64,000 bases of DNA from Vibrio palustris (lineage in GTDB: Bacteria > Pseudomonadota > Gammaproteobacteria > Enterobacterales > Vibrionaceae): the NCBI RefSeq assembly GCF_024346995.1, contig NZ_AP024887.1, positions 434,001 through 498,000 of the forward strand, read 5' to 3'. The notes under the pieces are model-generated. The model saw only the letters and a program-made list of their open reading frames with translations, was not told the origin of the DNA and ran no database searches. The first letter of the stretch is position 1. Each line of letters starts with the position of its first letter. Of the stretch, positions 9,153 through 18,579 are shown one piece after another. The position numbers were made by a program, and so were the translations under genes.

Positions 9153-9563
9153 GTGAAGAAAGACTGGAACCAGATGTTGTCGCTTCGTAATTGGAATTGG
9201 ATCTTTGAACGTTGGGATATTATGGGTGCCCTGTTAGTGGTTTTATTGACGCCAGATTGTAAGAATTGTGAGTGTTTGTTTGCCTGTAATGGCGGCTGCC
9301 CAAAACATCGATTTAATACATCACCCTCCGGGTTTCCTCAACACAATTATTTTTGCCAAGGGTATAAGCATTATTTTCGTCATGTTGCGGACACGATGGG
9401 ACAAATTAGAGAGTTGATTTTTAACCGCCATCCGATAAACGATATCATGATTGTAAAAAAAATTCAGGATTCCCCAATAGGGCGTATGCCAGAAAAAGTC
9501 GAGCGCGTAATAGCCCTTGCCCATGTGGTAGCGGAAAAATATAAAAAGTGTTGTATGCATTGA
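9153..9563 (+). pseudogene. 3' remnant of an anaerobic sulfatase-maturating enzyme (radical SAM/SPASM)
   Basis: The open frame encodes only the last part of an AslB/anSME-type enzyme. The SPASM iron-sulfur signature is clear: TPDCKNCECLFACNGGCPKHRF, then NYFCQGYKHYFRH and a typical C-terminal helix. The radical-SAM core with CxxxCxxC, normally about 250 residues upstream, is absent: the DNA before it belongs to the PETase-like gene and its terminator. The first 40 residues of the frame look scrambled rather than family-like. No ribosome binding site precedes the frame. No sulfatase gene is nearby. I read this as a 5'-deleted, decaying gene; residue likeness to the family begins near 9246. Confidence 0.8.
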
Positions 9564-9713
9564 TTGAATTGTTTTGGATTACATTATTCTCGGATCAGTC
9601 GAATAGTGGCAAAAAGCAAGATTGATCCCATACTCACTTATTCATAAACTTTTTACAATGGAGTATCCATATCGGATAATGTTACTCAGTATGTTTTTGA
9701 GGAGAATTAAGCG

Positions 9714-10574
9714 ATGATCAAACTATATAAATACATGAGTGAAAAGGCAGCTTTATCTTTTATTAAGCAACCACTACTCCGAATATCACCTAGTCATCAA
9801 CTCAATGATCCATTTGAATTTCTACCTTCGGCGTCTAGCCAGATGTCTCTAAAGAAACGGTTTAAACATAACATTAAAGAGTTTATGGACTTACATGGAG
9901 TTCTTTGTTTATCTGAGATACCAGATAATCTTTTAATGTGGAGCCATTACGCAGACAACCATAAAGGTGCTGTAGTTGAGTTCTTTGTTGACGAAAATGA
10001 TCCGTTTAACTTGTTTTACATTAATTACGTGGCGAAATCGTCTGATGCGAAGTTCGACAAGGTAAGCTACAAGAAAGATCGAGCCTATTTGGGTTGTTCA
10101 TTAACCGACGACCTCCAAAAAATACGAGAACATTATACTTTCACTAAATCAGAGGATTGGGACTATGAAAAAGAACATCGATTTATCTTTCCTTTTACTT
10201 CAATAAGTCATGAATTAAATACAGGAGAAGAGATGGCTCGTTTTGATAGTGGATTGGTTAACGACAGATTGACTCGAAAGTGGCTTAATGCTGATAGATC
10301 ATTCTTTGTTCAAATCGACCCATCAAAAATAGGTCGTATTATACTTGGTTTGAACGCTAACATGGACAAATACCTAGATGAAATGAAGAAAAGGCAACCT
10401 AGTGACTTTCACCGTGAGTTTTGGAACTTTGATGGAAATTTGATGAATGTAGAGAGTGCAGAGTTACATCCAGACAGATTTGAATTGATATTCAATAGAT
10501 TAGAGAAAAACCTATACGGTTGCACCAACATTGCCTCCTTCTCCAAAACCTTATCAAGCCAACTAAAACCCTAG
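9714..10574 (+). CDS. DUF2971 family protein
   Basis: This 286-residue protein has the DUF2971 hallmarks: LYKYMSEKAALSFI at the start, LNDPFEF at 30-36, LMWSHYADNHKGAVVEF at 74-90 and WDYEKEHRF in the middle. It has no signal peptide or membrane segment, so it is cytoplasmic. The function of the family is not established. Its members are typical cargo of genomic islands and are patchily distributed. The ribosome binding site GAGGAG, 11-16 bases before ATG 9714, supports the start. Codon use is AT-rich compared with the neighbouring core genes. The last 25 residues after NLYG may be a replaced tail, because the family-like part ends before them and the unexplained region begins right after the stop. 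Confidence 0.85.
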   Translation: MIKLYKYMSEKAALSFIKQPLLRISPSHQLNDPFEFLPSASSQMSLKKRFKHNIKEFMDLHGVLCLSEIPDNLLMWSHYADNHKGAVVEFFVDENDPFNLFYINYVAKSSDAKFDKVSYKKDRAYLGCSLTDDLQKIREHYTFTKSEDWDYEKEHRFIFPFTSISHELNTGEEMARFDSGLVNDRLTRKWLNADRSFFVQIDPSKIGRIILGLNANMDKYLDEMKKRQPSDFHREFWNFDGNLMNVESAELHPDRFELIFNRLEKNLYGCTNIASFSKTLSSQLKP

Positions 10575-11296
10575 CTCGGTGGGTCCGTCACACTAGACTG
10601 GCCCTATAATCTCGCTCTAAGGATTATCCTGCCTAACTTCTTGCCTGATGTAGTTTCTGTAATTATTGTAAGGGCGTCTTTGGTCCGGTCTTCAGCTGTG
10701 ATTTTCGCTAGATAATACCTAGCTGGACACGAATCCTAATGTAAGTTTCTTATTTAGGTTTTCCGTCTAGTTTGCCGTCGTCGGGAGCTCCATACTATTC
10801 GACTAACTCAACTCGACACCTTGACTCATACCAGAGCCATGTTGTAATTCAGTGTGCTGTCTGTTTTCCAGTTTAAGTATGGAATACCAGTCTGGTGATT
10901 AGCTGCTGACTCTGATCTAAATCGTTTACTAGATAACAGACCGATTACCGCTGAGATTAATCGCTCATCCTTGAATGCTGTTTTCCTGACTGACTAGTTC
11001 TAAGAGCTTTAGGATCATAGGTGTCCTTCCCATCATGGAACTCGCTTTCCATCCCATATCTATATGAATAATTTCAGCTAATGGACAGGATGTTGGTTAT
11101 ATTTTTATTGGTTCCAGCGCGAAGTTTTTCTGGGGATCAGTTCTGGTGTTAAGTGGTATGTATCTGCTCTGATTCGTGCTGTACAGACGAGAGAAGGTTC
11201 TGATGTTGGATATCTGTCTGGACTAGGAACGGTGTCTCTGTGGTGACTACGTGGCGTGTTTCGGCTGACCGAATATAGACTGGACCAGAAAAAACA
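10575..11296. other. gene-free block of about 720 bp between the DUF2971 gene and tRNA-Ile
   Basis: No credible reading frame occurs on either strand, yet base composition looks like coding DNA rather than an AT-rich spacer. CTAG, usually rare in enteric-type genomes, occurs at least seven times here. TAGACTGG is found near both ends (10594-10601 and 11276-11283). I recognise no RNA family, insertion sequence or gene remnant. Confidence 0.6.
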
Positions 11297-11324
11297 AAGG
11301 CCCGTAGATTTTTCTACGGGCCTT
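11297..11324 (-). terminator. terminator of the tRNA-Ile gene
   Basis: A perfect 12 bp stem AAGGCCCGTAGA / TCTACGGGCCTT with a 4-base loop is followed on the minus strand by a broken T run. It lies 9 bases beyond the tRNA 3' end. Confidence 0.88.
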
Positions 11325-11332
11325 CTAGAATT

Positions 11333-11408
11333 TGGTGGCCCCTCGCAGATTTGAACTGCGGACCAATCGATTATGAGTCGACTGCTCTAACCACTGAGCT
11401 AAGGGGCC
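11333..11408 (-). tRNA. tRNA-Ile(CAU), lysidine type (Ile2)
   Basis: The minus strand gives a full cloverleaf of 76 bases with encoded CCA. The acceptor stem is GGCCCCT/AGGGGCC, the D-arm TAGCTCAGTGG, the anticodon loop CTCATAA with anticodon CAU, and the T-arm GTTCAAAT. The acceptor stem and body match the minor isoleucine tRNA (E. coli ileX type), not initiator or elongator methionine tRNA, so the C is expected to be changed to lysidine to read AUA. The gene-free block lies on its 3' side. Confidence 0.9.
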
Positions 11409-11505
11409 AAACTGGTGAATGATTATAGGTGAAGCGAGGGGGCGTGTCTAGATGCAGGGTAGGGTATTTGCGCTTAGTTTTTATTCACTTAGAACCCCAG
11501 ATAGC

Positions 11506-11534
11506 AAAAAGGTGAGCTTTCGCTCACCTTTTTT
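11506..11534 (-). terminator. terminator of the rpsU-dnaG-rpoD operon
   Basis: AAAAAGGTGAGC / GCTCACCTTTTT with loop TTTC forms a 12 bp stem with A and T runs, 28 bases beyond the rpoD stop codon. Confidence 0.88.
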
Positions 11535-11561
11535 ACGTATTGCTTAAAAACACAACAGTGT

Positions 11562-13439
11562 TTATTCGTCGAGGAAGCTTCTCAGAGTTTCTGAGCGGCT
11601 TGGGTGACGAAGCTTACGTAGAGCTTTCGCTTCAATCTGACGGATACGCTCACGCGTTACGTCGAACTGTTTACCCACTTCTTCTAACGTGTGGTCTGTG
11701 TTCATGTCGATACCAAAACGCATACGCAATACTTTCGCTTCACGTGGCGTTAGGCCAGACAATACATCGCGCGTTGCGCCACGTAAGCTGGTTGATGTCG
11801 CAGAATCCAGTGGCAGTTCAAGCGTGGTATCTTCAATGAAATCGCCTAGGTGAGAATCTTCATCATCACCAATTGGAGTTTCCATTGAGATTGGCTCTTT
11901 CGCGATTTTCAGCACTTTACGGATTTTGTCTTCCGGCATTTGCATGCGTTCAGCCAATTCTTCCGGTAGTGGTTCACGGCCCATTTCTTGTAGCATTTGA
12001 CGAGAGATACGATTCAACTTGTTGATCGTTTCAATCATGTGCACGGGAATACGGATGGTACGTGCTTGGTCTGCGATAGAACGAGTAATCGCCTGACGAA
12101 TCCACCATGTTGCGTAGGTTGAGAATTTGTAACCACGACGGTATTCAAATTTATCAACTGCTTTCATTAGACCGATGTTACCTTCTTGGATAAGATCCAA
12201 GAATTGTAGGCCACGGTTGGTGTATTTCTTCGCGATAGAAATAACCAGACGTAAGTTGGCTTCAACCATCTCTTTCTTCGCACGGCGTGCTTTCGCTTCA
12301 CCGATAGACATACGACGGCTGATATCTTTAATACGTGTTACGCTTAACGACGTTTCATTCTCGATCATGTCGAGTTTTTGAATCGCACGACGAATGTCAT
12401 CTTCGCGTGAGCGAATTTTATCAACATACGGCTTGTTTGATGCAAGAACTTCGTCTAACCAAGCTTCGCTTGATTCGTTGCCGGTAAATAGGGCAATAAA
12501 CGATTTCTTCGGCATTTTTGCGTATTCAACAACGTGTTTCATAATGAGACGTTCTTGAGTACGGACGCGTTCCATTGAGTTACGCAGTGTGTTCACTAGG
12601 TGATCAAACTGTTTAGGGGTCAGACGGAACTCGCGGAAAACTTCTTGAACCAAGTCAGTTGCTGAGCGGAAGGCTTTACTTTCGTCGCCGTGCTCATTCA
12701 TCGCAAGTTGTAGGTTCTGATATTGGTTGCGTAGACTTGTGAACTTCTCTAGCGCTAACTCTGGATCGATACCTACGTCTTCTTCTTCCTCGTCGTCAGT
12801 ATCGGTCTTGTTTTCGCTGTTCTCGTCTTCGTCTTCGTCATCAGAGTCTTTCTTGCTGGCACCTAAGTCGGTTTCAGCCAGTTCTGAACCGATGTGTGTC
12901 GCGGTAGGTCCTTGAGAACCATCATCGTCAGGGTCAACAAAGCCTGAGATCAAATCAGTTAAGCGTAGCTCTTCTGCTTGAACTTTATCAAACTGTTCGA
13001 GAATGTATGGAATAGTACCTGGGTACTCAGCAACGGCGCTTTGTACTTGGTTAATGCCATCTTCAATACGCTTCGCAATATCAATCTCACCTTCACGAGT
13101 CAACAGTTCAACTGTGCCCATTTCACGCATGTACATGCGAACAGGATCGGTAGTGCGACCGATTTCACTTTCTACACTTGAAAGTGCGGCGGCTGCAGCT
13201 TCTGCAGCGTCTTCATCGGTAATGTTATTGTCATCGTTTAGCGCCAGATCATCGGCATCGGGTGCGGTTTCTACAACCTTAATACCCATGTCGTTAATCA
13301 TTTGAATAATATCTTCTACTTGCTCTGAATCTACGATTTCAGCAGGTAAGTGGTCATTGACTTCGGCGTAGGTCAGATAGCCTTGCTCTTTGCCTTTCAG
13401 GACAAGTAGTTTCAGCTGTGACTGCGGATTTTGATCCAT
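11562..13439 (-). CDS. rpoD: RNA polymerase sigma factor RpoD (sigma 70)
   Basis: This is the primary sigma factor that directs RNA polymerase to housekeeping promoters. The 625 residues compare with 613 in E. coli. Visible parts are region 1.1 at the start ([20 protein letters not shown]), a highly acidic non-conserved insert ([22 protein letters not shown]), region 2 with [14 protein letters not shown], and region 4 with the helix-turn-helix [20 protein letters not shown]. The start is ATG 13439; a longer in-frame start at 13490 adds 17 residues foreign to the family. It is the last gene of the macromolecular synthesis operon, 101 bp after dnaG. Confidence 0.98.
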   Translation of the reverse strand: MDQNPQSQLKLLVLKGKEQGYLTYAEVNDHLPAEIVDSEQVEDIIQMINDMGIKVVETAPDADDLALNDDNNITDEDAAEAAAAALSSVESEIGRTTDPVRMYMREMGTVELLTREGEIDIAKRIEDGINQVQSAVAEYPGTIPYILEQFDKVQAEELRLTDLISGFVDPDDDGSQGPTATHIGSELAETDLGASKKDSDDEDEDENSENKTDTDDEEEEDVGIDPELALEKFTSLRNQYQNLQLAMNEHGDESKAFRSATDLVQEVFREFRLTPKQFDHLVNTLRNSMERVRTQERLIMKHVVEYAKMPKKSFIALFTGNESSEAWLDEVLASNKPYVDKIRSREDDIRRAIQKLDMIENETSLSVTRIKDISRRMSIGEAKARRAKKEMVEANLRLVISIAKKYTNRGLQFLDLIQEGNIGLMKAVDKFEYRRGYKFSTYATWWIRQAITRSIADQARTIRIPVHMIETINKLNRISRQMLQEMGREPLPEELAERMQMPEDKIRKVLKIAKEPISMETPIGDDEDSHLGDFIEDTTLELPLDSATSTSLRGATRDVLSGLTPREAKVLRMRFGIDMNTDHTLEEVGKQFDVTRERIRQIEAKALRKLRHPSRSETLRSFLDE

Positions 13440-13540
13440 AGACGGTATCCAACTTCGTATCTGGTGAAGGAATAAGTATGCGAAATGCAAACCACGTATT
13501 ATAACAAATAGAACATATACTGGCTAGATATTAATCAGGG

Positions 13541-15289
13541 TTACGCTTTCAAGTCGCTCATTAGCGCTAGTAGCTCCCTCTTCTCCTCGGCTGATAAACC
13601 GACGCTTCTTTCTTTAGCTAGCAGTGTTTCTATTTGCTTTTCTACACACTGGCCCAATATTTTGTCCAGTGAGTCTATAAATAATTCTTCTAAATTATCG
13701 TCAACAACGGGAATATCCCAGCTTGCTAGACGAGACAGTAATGCTTCATTTTTATTGTTACGCCAACGCTCTAAAAGTTGACCAGTCTTGATATTGGGGC
13801 TTTGTATACAATTATCAAGGACCTCGACAAGTAAACTTAAACCAGGGATCGCCAAACCTTTTACGGGGGTGATATCTGGTACCAATTCAGCATAGTTCGG
13901 ATTTTGCAGAAGCAAAGCAATCACCTCACGCATTGGCGTTCGTTTTATCTCTTTATGAGGTTGAGGTGCTTGAGTATTGTTCTGTTTTACAACTGGTTTT
14001 TTATAAAACCCAGTTTTTTGTTCCAAAATTCGTAATAACTGATCTTGTAGATATTCGTCTGGTACTTTCTGAATAAGCGGGAGCGCTAACGCTTCTAATG
14101 CCGCTTTTCCTTCATTGTTGCCCACATCGACTTGTGATAGTAAATTCGTAAACAGGTATTTAGACAATGGTTCGGCCTGTTGCACTTCTTGTTCAAATGC
14201 GTCTTTGCCGTATTGACGAATATAGCTGTCTGGATCTTCACCATCAGGTAAAAATAAAAATTTAAGTACATTACCGCTTTTTAAATAACCCAGTGCATTT
14301 TCTAGTGCACGCCAAGCGGCTTCACGTCCAGCACGGTCACCATCATAACAACACACAACGGTATTGGTTTGACGGAATAGCTGTTGTAAGTGATCGCCAG
14401 TTGTAGAGGTTCCCAATGAGGCGACGGAATAATCCACACCATATTGAGCAAGCGCTACTACATCCATATACCCTTCGACCACGAGGATCTGAGGTGGTTC
14501 ACGGTATGCTTGTAATACTTCATACAAACCATAGAGCTCTTTTCCTTTGTGGAAAATAGGCGTTTCTGGTGAGTTGAGGTACTTTGGGTTACCATCCCCT
14601 GTGATGCGTCCACCAAATCCAATCACACGACCACGTCGGTCACGGATAGGGAACATGATGCGCCCACGGAAACGGTCGTAACGATTCCCTTTATCATTTT
14701 CAATGAGCATACCACCTTCGACCAACATATCTTGTGTCGAACGGTTTTGCCCAAAGTTCTTACGAATAAGATCCCATTCGTCAGCCACATAGCCGATCCC
14801 AAACTTTTGCACAATATCGCCGCTTAAGCCGCGATTTTTGAGGTAATCAATGGCAACTTTGTTCGCAGATGCGCGCAGTTGCTGCTGATAAAATTGAGCA
14901 ATATTACCCATTAAATCATAAAGATTACGTTTGGTTTCTGGGTTGGCTTTCGGTGCTTGGTTGTGTGAGTGCGCATGATTAGAGCGCTCTTCACGTGGCA
15001 CATCAACACCGGCGATTGACGCCAGCTCTTCTATGGCTTCTGGAAATTCTAATCGTTCGTATTCCATAAGGAAGTCGATCGAGTTACCGTGCACACCACA
15101 GCCGAAGCAATGATAGAACTGTTTTTCCTGACTGACACTAAAAGAGGGGGATTTTTCGTTATGAAATGGACAGCAAGCGGAGTAGTTCTTACCCTTTTTT
15201 TTAAGTTTCACTCGTGCATCGATAATATCGACTATATCAAGTCGAGTTAATAGATCGTCGATGAAGCTACGAGGGATATGTCCAGCCAT
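13541..15289 (-). CDS. dnaG: DNA primase
   Basis: Primase makes RNA primers for replication and interacts with DnaB helicase. The 582-residue protein has an N-terminal zinc finger (Cys40, His43, Cys61, Cys64 in CPFHNEKSPSF and FYHCFGCG). The Toprim catalytic core follows, with VVEGYMDVVAL and CYDGDRAGREA as acidic metal-binding motifs, and then a C-terminal helicase-binding domain. It lies between yqeY and rpoD in the same direction; a hairpin upstream probably lowers its expression relative to rpsU. Confidence 0.98.
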   Translation of the reverse strand: MAGHIPRSFIDDLLTRLDIVDIIDARVKLKKKGKNYSACCPFHNEKSPSFSVSQEKQFYHCFGCGVHGNSIDFLMEYERLEFPEAIEELASIAGVDVPREERSNHAHSHNQAPKANPETKRNLYDLMGNIAQFYQQQLRASANKVAIDYLKNRGLSGDIVQKFGIGYVADEWDLIRKNFGQNRSTQDMLVEGGMLIENDKGNRYDRFRGRIMFPIRDRRGRVIGFGGRITGDGNPKYLNSPETPIFHKGKELYGLYEVLQAYREPPQILVVEGYMDVVALAQYGVDYSVASLGTSTTGDHLQQLFRQTNTVVCCYDGDRAGREAAWRALENALGYLKSGNVLKFLFLPDGEDPDSYIRQYGKDAFEQEVQQAEPLSKYLFTNLLSQVDVGNNEGKAALEALALPLIQKVPDEYLQDQLLRILEQKTGFYKKPVVKQNNTQAPQPHKEIKRTPMREVIALLLQNPNYAELVPDITPVKGLAIPGLSLLVEVLDNCIQSPNIKTGQLLERWRNNKNEALLSRLASWDIPVVDDNLEELFIDSLDKILGQCVEKQIETLLAKERSVGLSAEEKRELLALMSDLKA

Positions 15290-15333
15290 AAAACTTAAAA
15301 AGAAGTTCCAATAGTGATAAAGAGATATACAAA

Positions 15334-15366
15334 CAAGCCGTGCATTCCAATGGATAGCACGGCTTG
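15334..15366 (-). terminator. internal attenuator between yqeY and dnaG
   Basis: CAAGCCGTGC and GCACGGCTTG form a 10 bp stem with a 13-base loop, followed on the minus strand by TTTGT. A partial terminator upstream of dnaG is a known feature of this operon in E. coli and keeps primase scarce compared with S21. Confidence 0.65.
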
Positions 15367-15386
15367 ATGTAATTTGGGGCTGGGTG

Positions 15387-15830
15387 TTATGCGAGTTTTG
15401 TTTTCACTAATCCGCTAACTTTCCCCATATCAGCGCGCCCTTGAAGTTGCGGCTTCAAAAGTGCCATTACTTTTCCCATGTCTTGCATGCCTGAGGCTGA
15501 ACTTTCTGTAATCGCATTATCAATTAATGCGGATACTTCATCTTCAGTCAAAGCTTGAGGCATAAAGTCCTCAAGGATTGTAATTTCAGCTTTTTCCGCT
15601 GCAGCAAGTTCTTCACGACCTGCTGATTCATATTGAGCAAATGAATCGCGACGCTGTTTAACCATCTTAGTCAATACAGCAACGATATCATCGTCGGAAA
15701 GAGTAATCTTTTCGTCGACTTCACGCTGTTTAATGGCTGATAAGGCCAAACGAATTGTGCCAAGGCGTTGTTTATCCTTGGCCCTCATCGCTATTTTTTG
15801 CTCTTCTTTGAGTTGATCAATAAGAGCCAT
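15387..15830 (-). CDS. yqeY: GatB/YqeY domain-containing protein
   Basis: This 147-residue all-helical protein is related to the C-terminal tRNA-binding domain of the amidotransferase subunit GatB. The run EEQKIAMRAKDKQRLGTIRLALSAIKQREVDE is typical of YqeY. The start is set at the ATG coding MALIDQ because AGGA lies seven bases before it. It sits between rpsU and dnaG, a common layout in Vibrio. Its exact role is not settled; tRNA binding is inferred from the GatB relation. Confidence 0.92.
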   Translation of the reverse strand: MALIDQLKEEQKIAMRAKDKQRLGTIRLALSAIKQREVDEKITLSDDDIVAVLTKMVKQRRDSFAQYESAGREELAAAEKAEITILEDFMPQALTEDEVSALIDNAITESSASGMQDMGKVMALLKPQLQGRADMGKVSGLVKTKLA

Positions 15831-15857
15831 AACCAATTCCTATATTGAAATTAGTTA

Positions 15858-16073
15858 TTAGTACAAGCGAACGCGACGTGCATTTTCACGAGCAAGCTTT
15901 TTAGCGTGACGCTTTTGAGCTGCTGCTTTAGCGCGTTTGCGAACTGTAGTTGGTTTTTCATAGTGCTCACGACGACGCACTTCAGAAAGGATACCTGCTT
16001 TTTCACAAGAGCGCTTAAAACGACGTAGAGCTACGTCGAACGGTTCGTTTTCACGTACTTTAACTACTGGCAT
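15858..16073 (-). CDS. rpsU: 30S ribosomal protein S21
   Basis: This 71-residue basic protein helps the 30S subunit start translation. The sequence [21 protein letters not shown] to the end [10 protein letters not shown] is a near-perfect family match. It is the first gene of the macromolecular synthesis operon rpsU-yqeY-dnaG-rpoD and is divergent from tsaD across a 252 bp promoter region. Confidence 0.99.
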
Positions 16074-16325
16074 ATGCCTTTCACCTCGGGGGTTAATTCG
16101 TTAATGCTGATTTCTCTTTACCATTACAAGCCGCCTTTTTCATTAAAAGGTGCTGAACGGGTTTTTCACCAGCGAGATCAAAAATGGTGCGGAATTTTAA
16201 TCCGAACACCATGACTTTGTAAAGACTTTTATCGCCGATAGTCTGTACAAAATTTGTTTGTAATGCAAACCCAAGGTAACATAGCGTTAATTTAGAATTA
16301 ACCATGACAGCGTGCGAAGAAAATT

Positions 16326-17351
16326 ATGCGCATTTTAGGTATTGAAACCTCTTGTGACGAAACGGGTGTCGCGATTTACGATGATGAGCAAGGCTTGTTG
16401 TCACATCAATTATACAGTCAAGTCAAGTTGCATGCCGATTACGGTGGTGTGGTGCCTGAATTGGCGTCGCGCGATCACGTTAAAAAAACGGTGCCTTTGA
16501 TTAAACAAGCGTTGGCAGAGGCGAGCCTAACTGCAGCCGATATAGACGGTGTTGCGTATACCGCAGGTCCTGGTCTTGTTGGTGCATTGCTGGTTGGTTC
16601 AACCATTGGACGAAGCCTAGCGTATGCATGGGGTGTACCTGCAGTGCCGGTACACCATATGGAAGGGCATTTATTAGCGCCGATGTTGGAAGATTGCCCG
16701 CCAGAGTTTCCTTTCATTGCGATGTTAGTCTCGGGTGGGCACACCATGATTGTTGAAGTCCGTGCGATTGGCGAGTACATCATTTTGGGAGAGTCGATTG
16801 ATGATGCGGCGGGTGAAGCGTTTGATAAAACCGCTAAACTGATGGGCTTAGATTACCCAGGTGGGCCATTGCTGGCGAAGCTTGCAGAAAATGGTACCCC
16901 AGGGCGCTTTAAGTTCCCACGCCCAATGACAGATCGCCCAGGGCTGGATATGAGCTTTTCTGGCTTAAAAACCTTTACGGCGAATACGATTGCCGCGCAG
17001 GATAATGATGAGCAGACGCGCGCGGACATTGCCTACGCATTCCAAGAAGCCGTGTGTGATACGTTGGCGATTAAGTGCAAACGTGCACTATTACAAACCG
17101 GTTTAAAACGCATTGTTATTGCCGGTGGCGTAAGTGCGAATAAATCGTTGAGACAATCACTTGAAGCCTTAGCGACAAAAATTGGTGGCAGTGTTCATTA
17201 CCCACGAACTGAATTCTGTACTGATAATGGGGCGATGATTGCTTACGCGGGTATGCAACGCTTGAAGAATAATGATGTAACGGATTTGAGTATCGAAGCT
17301 CGGCCCCGTTGGCCTATTGACGAGTTGTCGCCGATAACCTCAGCAGAGTAA
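16326..17351 (+). CDS. tsaD: tRNA N6-threonylcarbamoyladenosine transferase TsaD
   Basis: TsaD transfers threonylcarbamoyl to A37 of tRNAs reading ANN codons, working with TsaB and TsaE. The 341 residues start with [20 protein letters not shown], the ASKHA phosphate-binding loop. Metal-binding histidines are in [10 protein letters not shown], and later motifs include [15 protein letters not shown] and [10 protein letters not shown]. It is divergent from rpsU, as in many gamma-proteobacteria, and ends before a strong terminator shared with plsY. Confidence 0.98.
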   Translation: MRILGIETSCDETGVAIYDDEQGLLSHQLYSQVKLHADYGGVVPELASRDHVKKTVPLIKQALAEASLTAADIDGVAYTAGPGLVGALLVGSTIGRSLAYAWGVPAVPVHHMEGHLLAPMLEDCPPEFPFIAMLVSGGHTMIVEVRAIGEYIILGESIDDAAGEAFDKTAKLMGLDYPGGPLLAKLAENGTPGRFKFPRPMTDRPGLDMSFSGLKTFTANTIAAQDNDEQTRADIAYAFQEAVCDTLAIKCKRALLQTGLKRIVIAGGVSANKSLRQSLEALATKIGGSVHYPRTEFCTDNGAMIAYAGMQRLKNNDVTDLSIEARPRWPIDELSPITSAE

Positions 17352-17368
17352 ATCCAATCAATGCAAAT

Positions 17369-17398
17369 AAGCGGTCGCCATCGGTGGCCGCTTTTTTT
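17369..17398 (+). terminator. terminator after tsaD
   Basis: AAGCGGTCGCC pairs with GGTGGCCGCTT (two G-T pairs) and is followed by seven T residues. Confidence 0.88.
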
Positions 17399-17443
17399 AT
17401 GCCTTCATGGTATGGCGAAGAGGTGTCGAGCTGGTTAATCGCG

Positions 17444-18043
17444 TTAGTATTGGGAAGGTTTATCGCCCACTTTGGGCTCTGTACCTAATAGTAGACGGCG
17501 AATATTTTGGTGATGTCGTAATACAATCAAGCAACATAACATTGACACAGGCAGGGTGTATTGTGGATTGACCATCCAAGTGTAGAGCGGAGTGAGCAAC
17601 GCGGTAATGATTGCTGCGAGTGATGAGAAACGGAAGACAACGGCAATTGCCAGCCATGTCAGTACCATCATGGCGGTCAGGCTTAAGCCAATCGGAGCAA
17701 TGGCGCCTAGCGCGGTTGCGACGCCTTTCCCTCCTCGGAAATGGAAGAAAATGGGATACATGTGCCCTAAGCAAGAAGCGATGGCAATGACCCCGAGTAC
17801 TATAGCGTCAATGCCAAGAAAATATCCACCCCAGACTGGAATAGTGCCTTTGAGCATATCCATTAATAAAACAGTAATGGCGATCTTTCTGCCACCCAGG
17901 CGTAAAACATTGGTTGCTCCTGGGTTCATAGAACCTGATTTTCTAGGATCGGGAAGGCGAACTAAACGACAAATTAACACTGCACTGGAAATTGACCCGA
18001 GCAAATAAGCGAAAATAGTCATGATAAGTGCCAGTGGCGTCAT
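17444..18043 (-). CDS. plsY: Glycerol-3-phosphate acyltransferase PlsY
   Basis: This inner-membrane enzyme acylates glycerol 3-phosphate from acyl-phosphate, the first step of phospholipid synthesis. The 199 residues have about five membrane helices and the three PlsY motifs: [23 protein letters not shown] and FRGGKGVAT. It stands alone, convergent with tsaD and divergent from folB. Confidence 0.97.
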   Translation of the reverse strand: MTPLALIMTIFAYLLGSISSAVLICRLVRLPDPRKSGSMNPGATNVLRLGGRKIAITVLLMDMLKGTIPVWGGYFLGIDAIVLGVIAIASCLGHMYPIFFHFRGGKGVATALGAIAPIGLSLTAMMVLTWLAIAVVFRFSSLAAIITALLTPLYTWMVNPQYTLPVSMLCCLIVLRHHQNIRRLLLGTEPKVGDKPSQY

Positions 18044-18225
18044 AGGTGCCTCAAGTTCTAAGTGTTATGCCGGATAGTCTACCATTGGCTTTGGTTTGGA
18101 TCCGGAAAAAAAATAGTTGGATTTCACATTTTGATATTGTTTCGGTATATCATAGCGCGACACGAAAATAGTACGATTTTTAAAGCAGTTTGGGTAGCCG
18201 GCCTGTAGAAGGAAATAAGTAAATT

Positions 18226-18579
18226 ATGGATAAAGTTTTTATCGACCAGTTGGATGTAATTGCCACTATTGGTGTGTATGACTGGGAGCAACAAATCAAA
18301 CAGAAGCTTACGCTTGATATTGAAATGGCACATAATAATCGTCCTGCTGGCTTAAGCGATGATGTGGTTGATGCCTTAGATTATGCGTCAGTGAGTAATG
18401 CTATATTGCAACATATTGAAAGTGGTGCTTTTTTATTGGTCGAGCGTGTCGCCGAGGAAATCGCCGATTTGATTATGACGCAATTTAACGTGCCTTGGAT
18501 TCGCGTGAAAGTCTCGAAGCCTAAAGCTGTGCCACAAGCACACAGTGTGGGAGTTGTGATAGAACGAGGACAGGCATGA
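18226..18579 (+). CDS. folB: Dihydroneopterin aldolase
   Basis: FolB cleaves 7,8-dihydroneopterin in folate synthesis. The 117 residues start DKVFIDQLDVIATIGVYDWEQQIKQ, the conserved strand with the tunnel-fold active site, and end with KVSKPKAVPQAHSVGVVIER. It overlaps folK by ATGA, so the next two steps of the pathway are translationally coupled. The gene is divergent from plsY, with a 182 bp promoter region. Confidence 0.96.
   Translation: MDKVFIDQLDVIATIGVYDWEQQIKQKLTLDIEMAHNNRPAGLSDDVVDALDYASVSNAILQHIESGAFLLVERVAEEIADLIMTQFNVPWIRVKVSKPKAVPQAHSVGVVIERGQA

Noticed and set aside
10594-11283. TAGACTGG direct repeat near both edges of the gene-free block as a target-site duplication
   Set aside because: Eight bases can recur by chance, no transposase or inverted ends are present, and the repeat is not exactly at the block borders.
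11333-11408. tRNA-Met for the CAT anticodon at the rpoD-proximal tRNA
   Set aside because: The acceptor stem and body match the lysidine-type isoleucine tRNA instead of elongator or initiator methionine tRNA.
12727-13305. Plus-strand frames with Ser-rich translation inside rpoD
   Set aside because: They are shadows of the acidic Asp/Glu-rich segment of sigma 70 read on the other strand.
16093-16305. 70-residue minus-strand frame between rpsU and tsaD
   Set aside because: It lies in the divergent promoter region, shows no family likeness and has no convincing ribosome binding site.
18124-18333. 69-residue minus-strand frame upstream of folB
   Set aside because: It overlaps the folB start on the other strand, has low-complexity AT-rich content and no family features.
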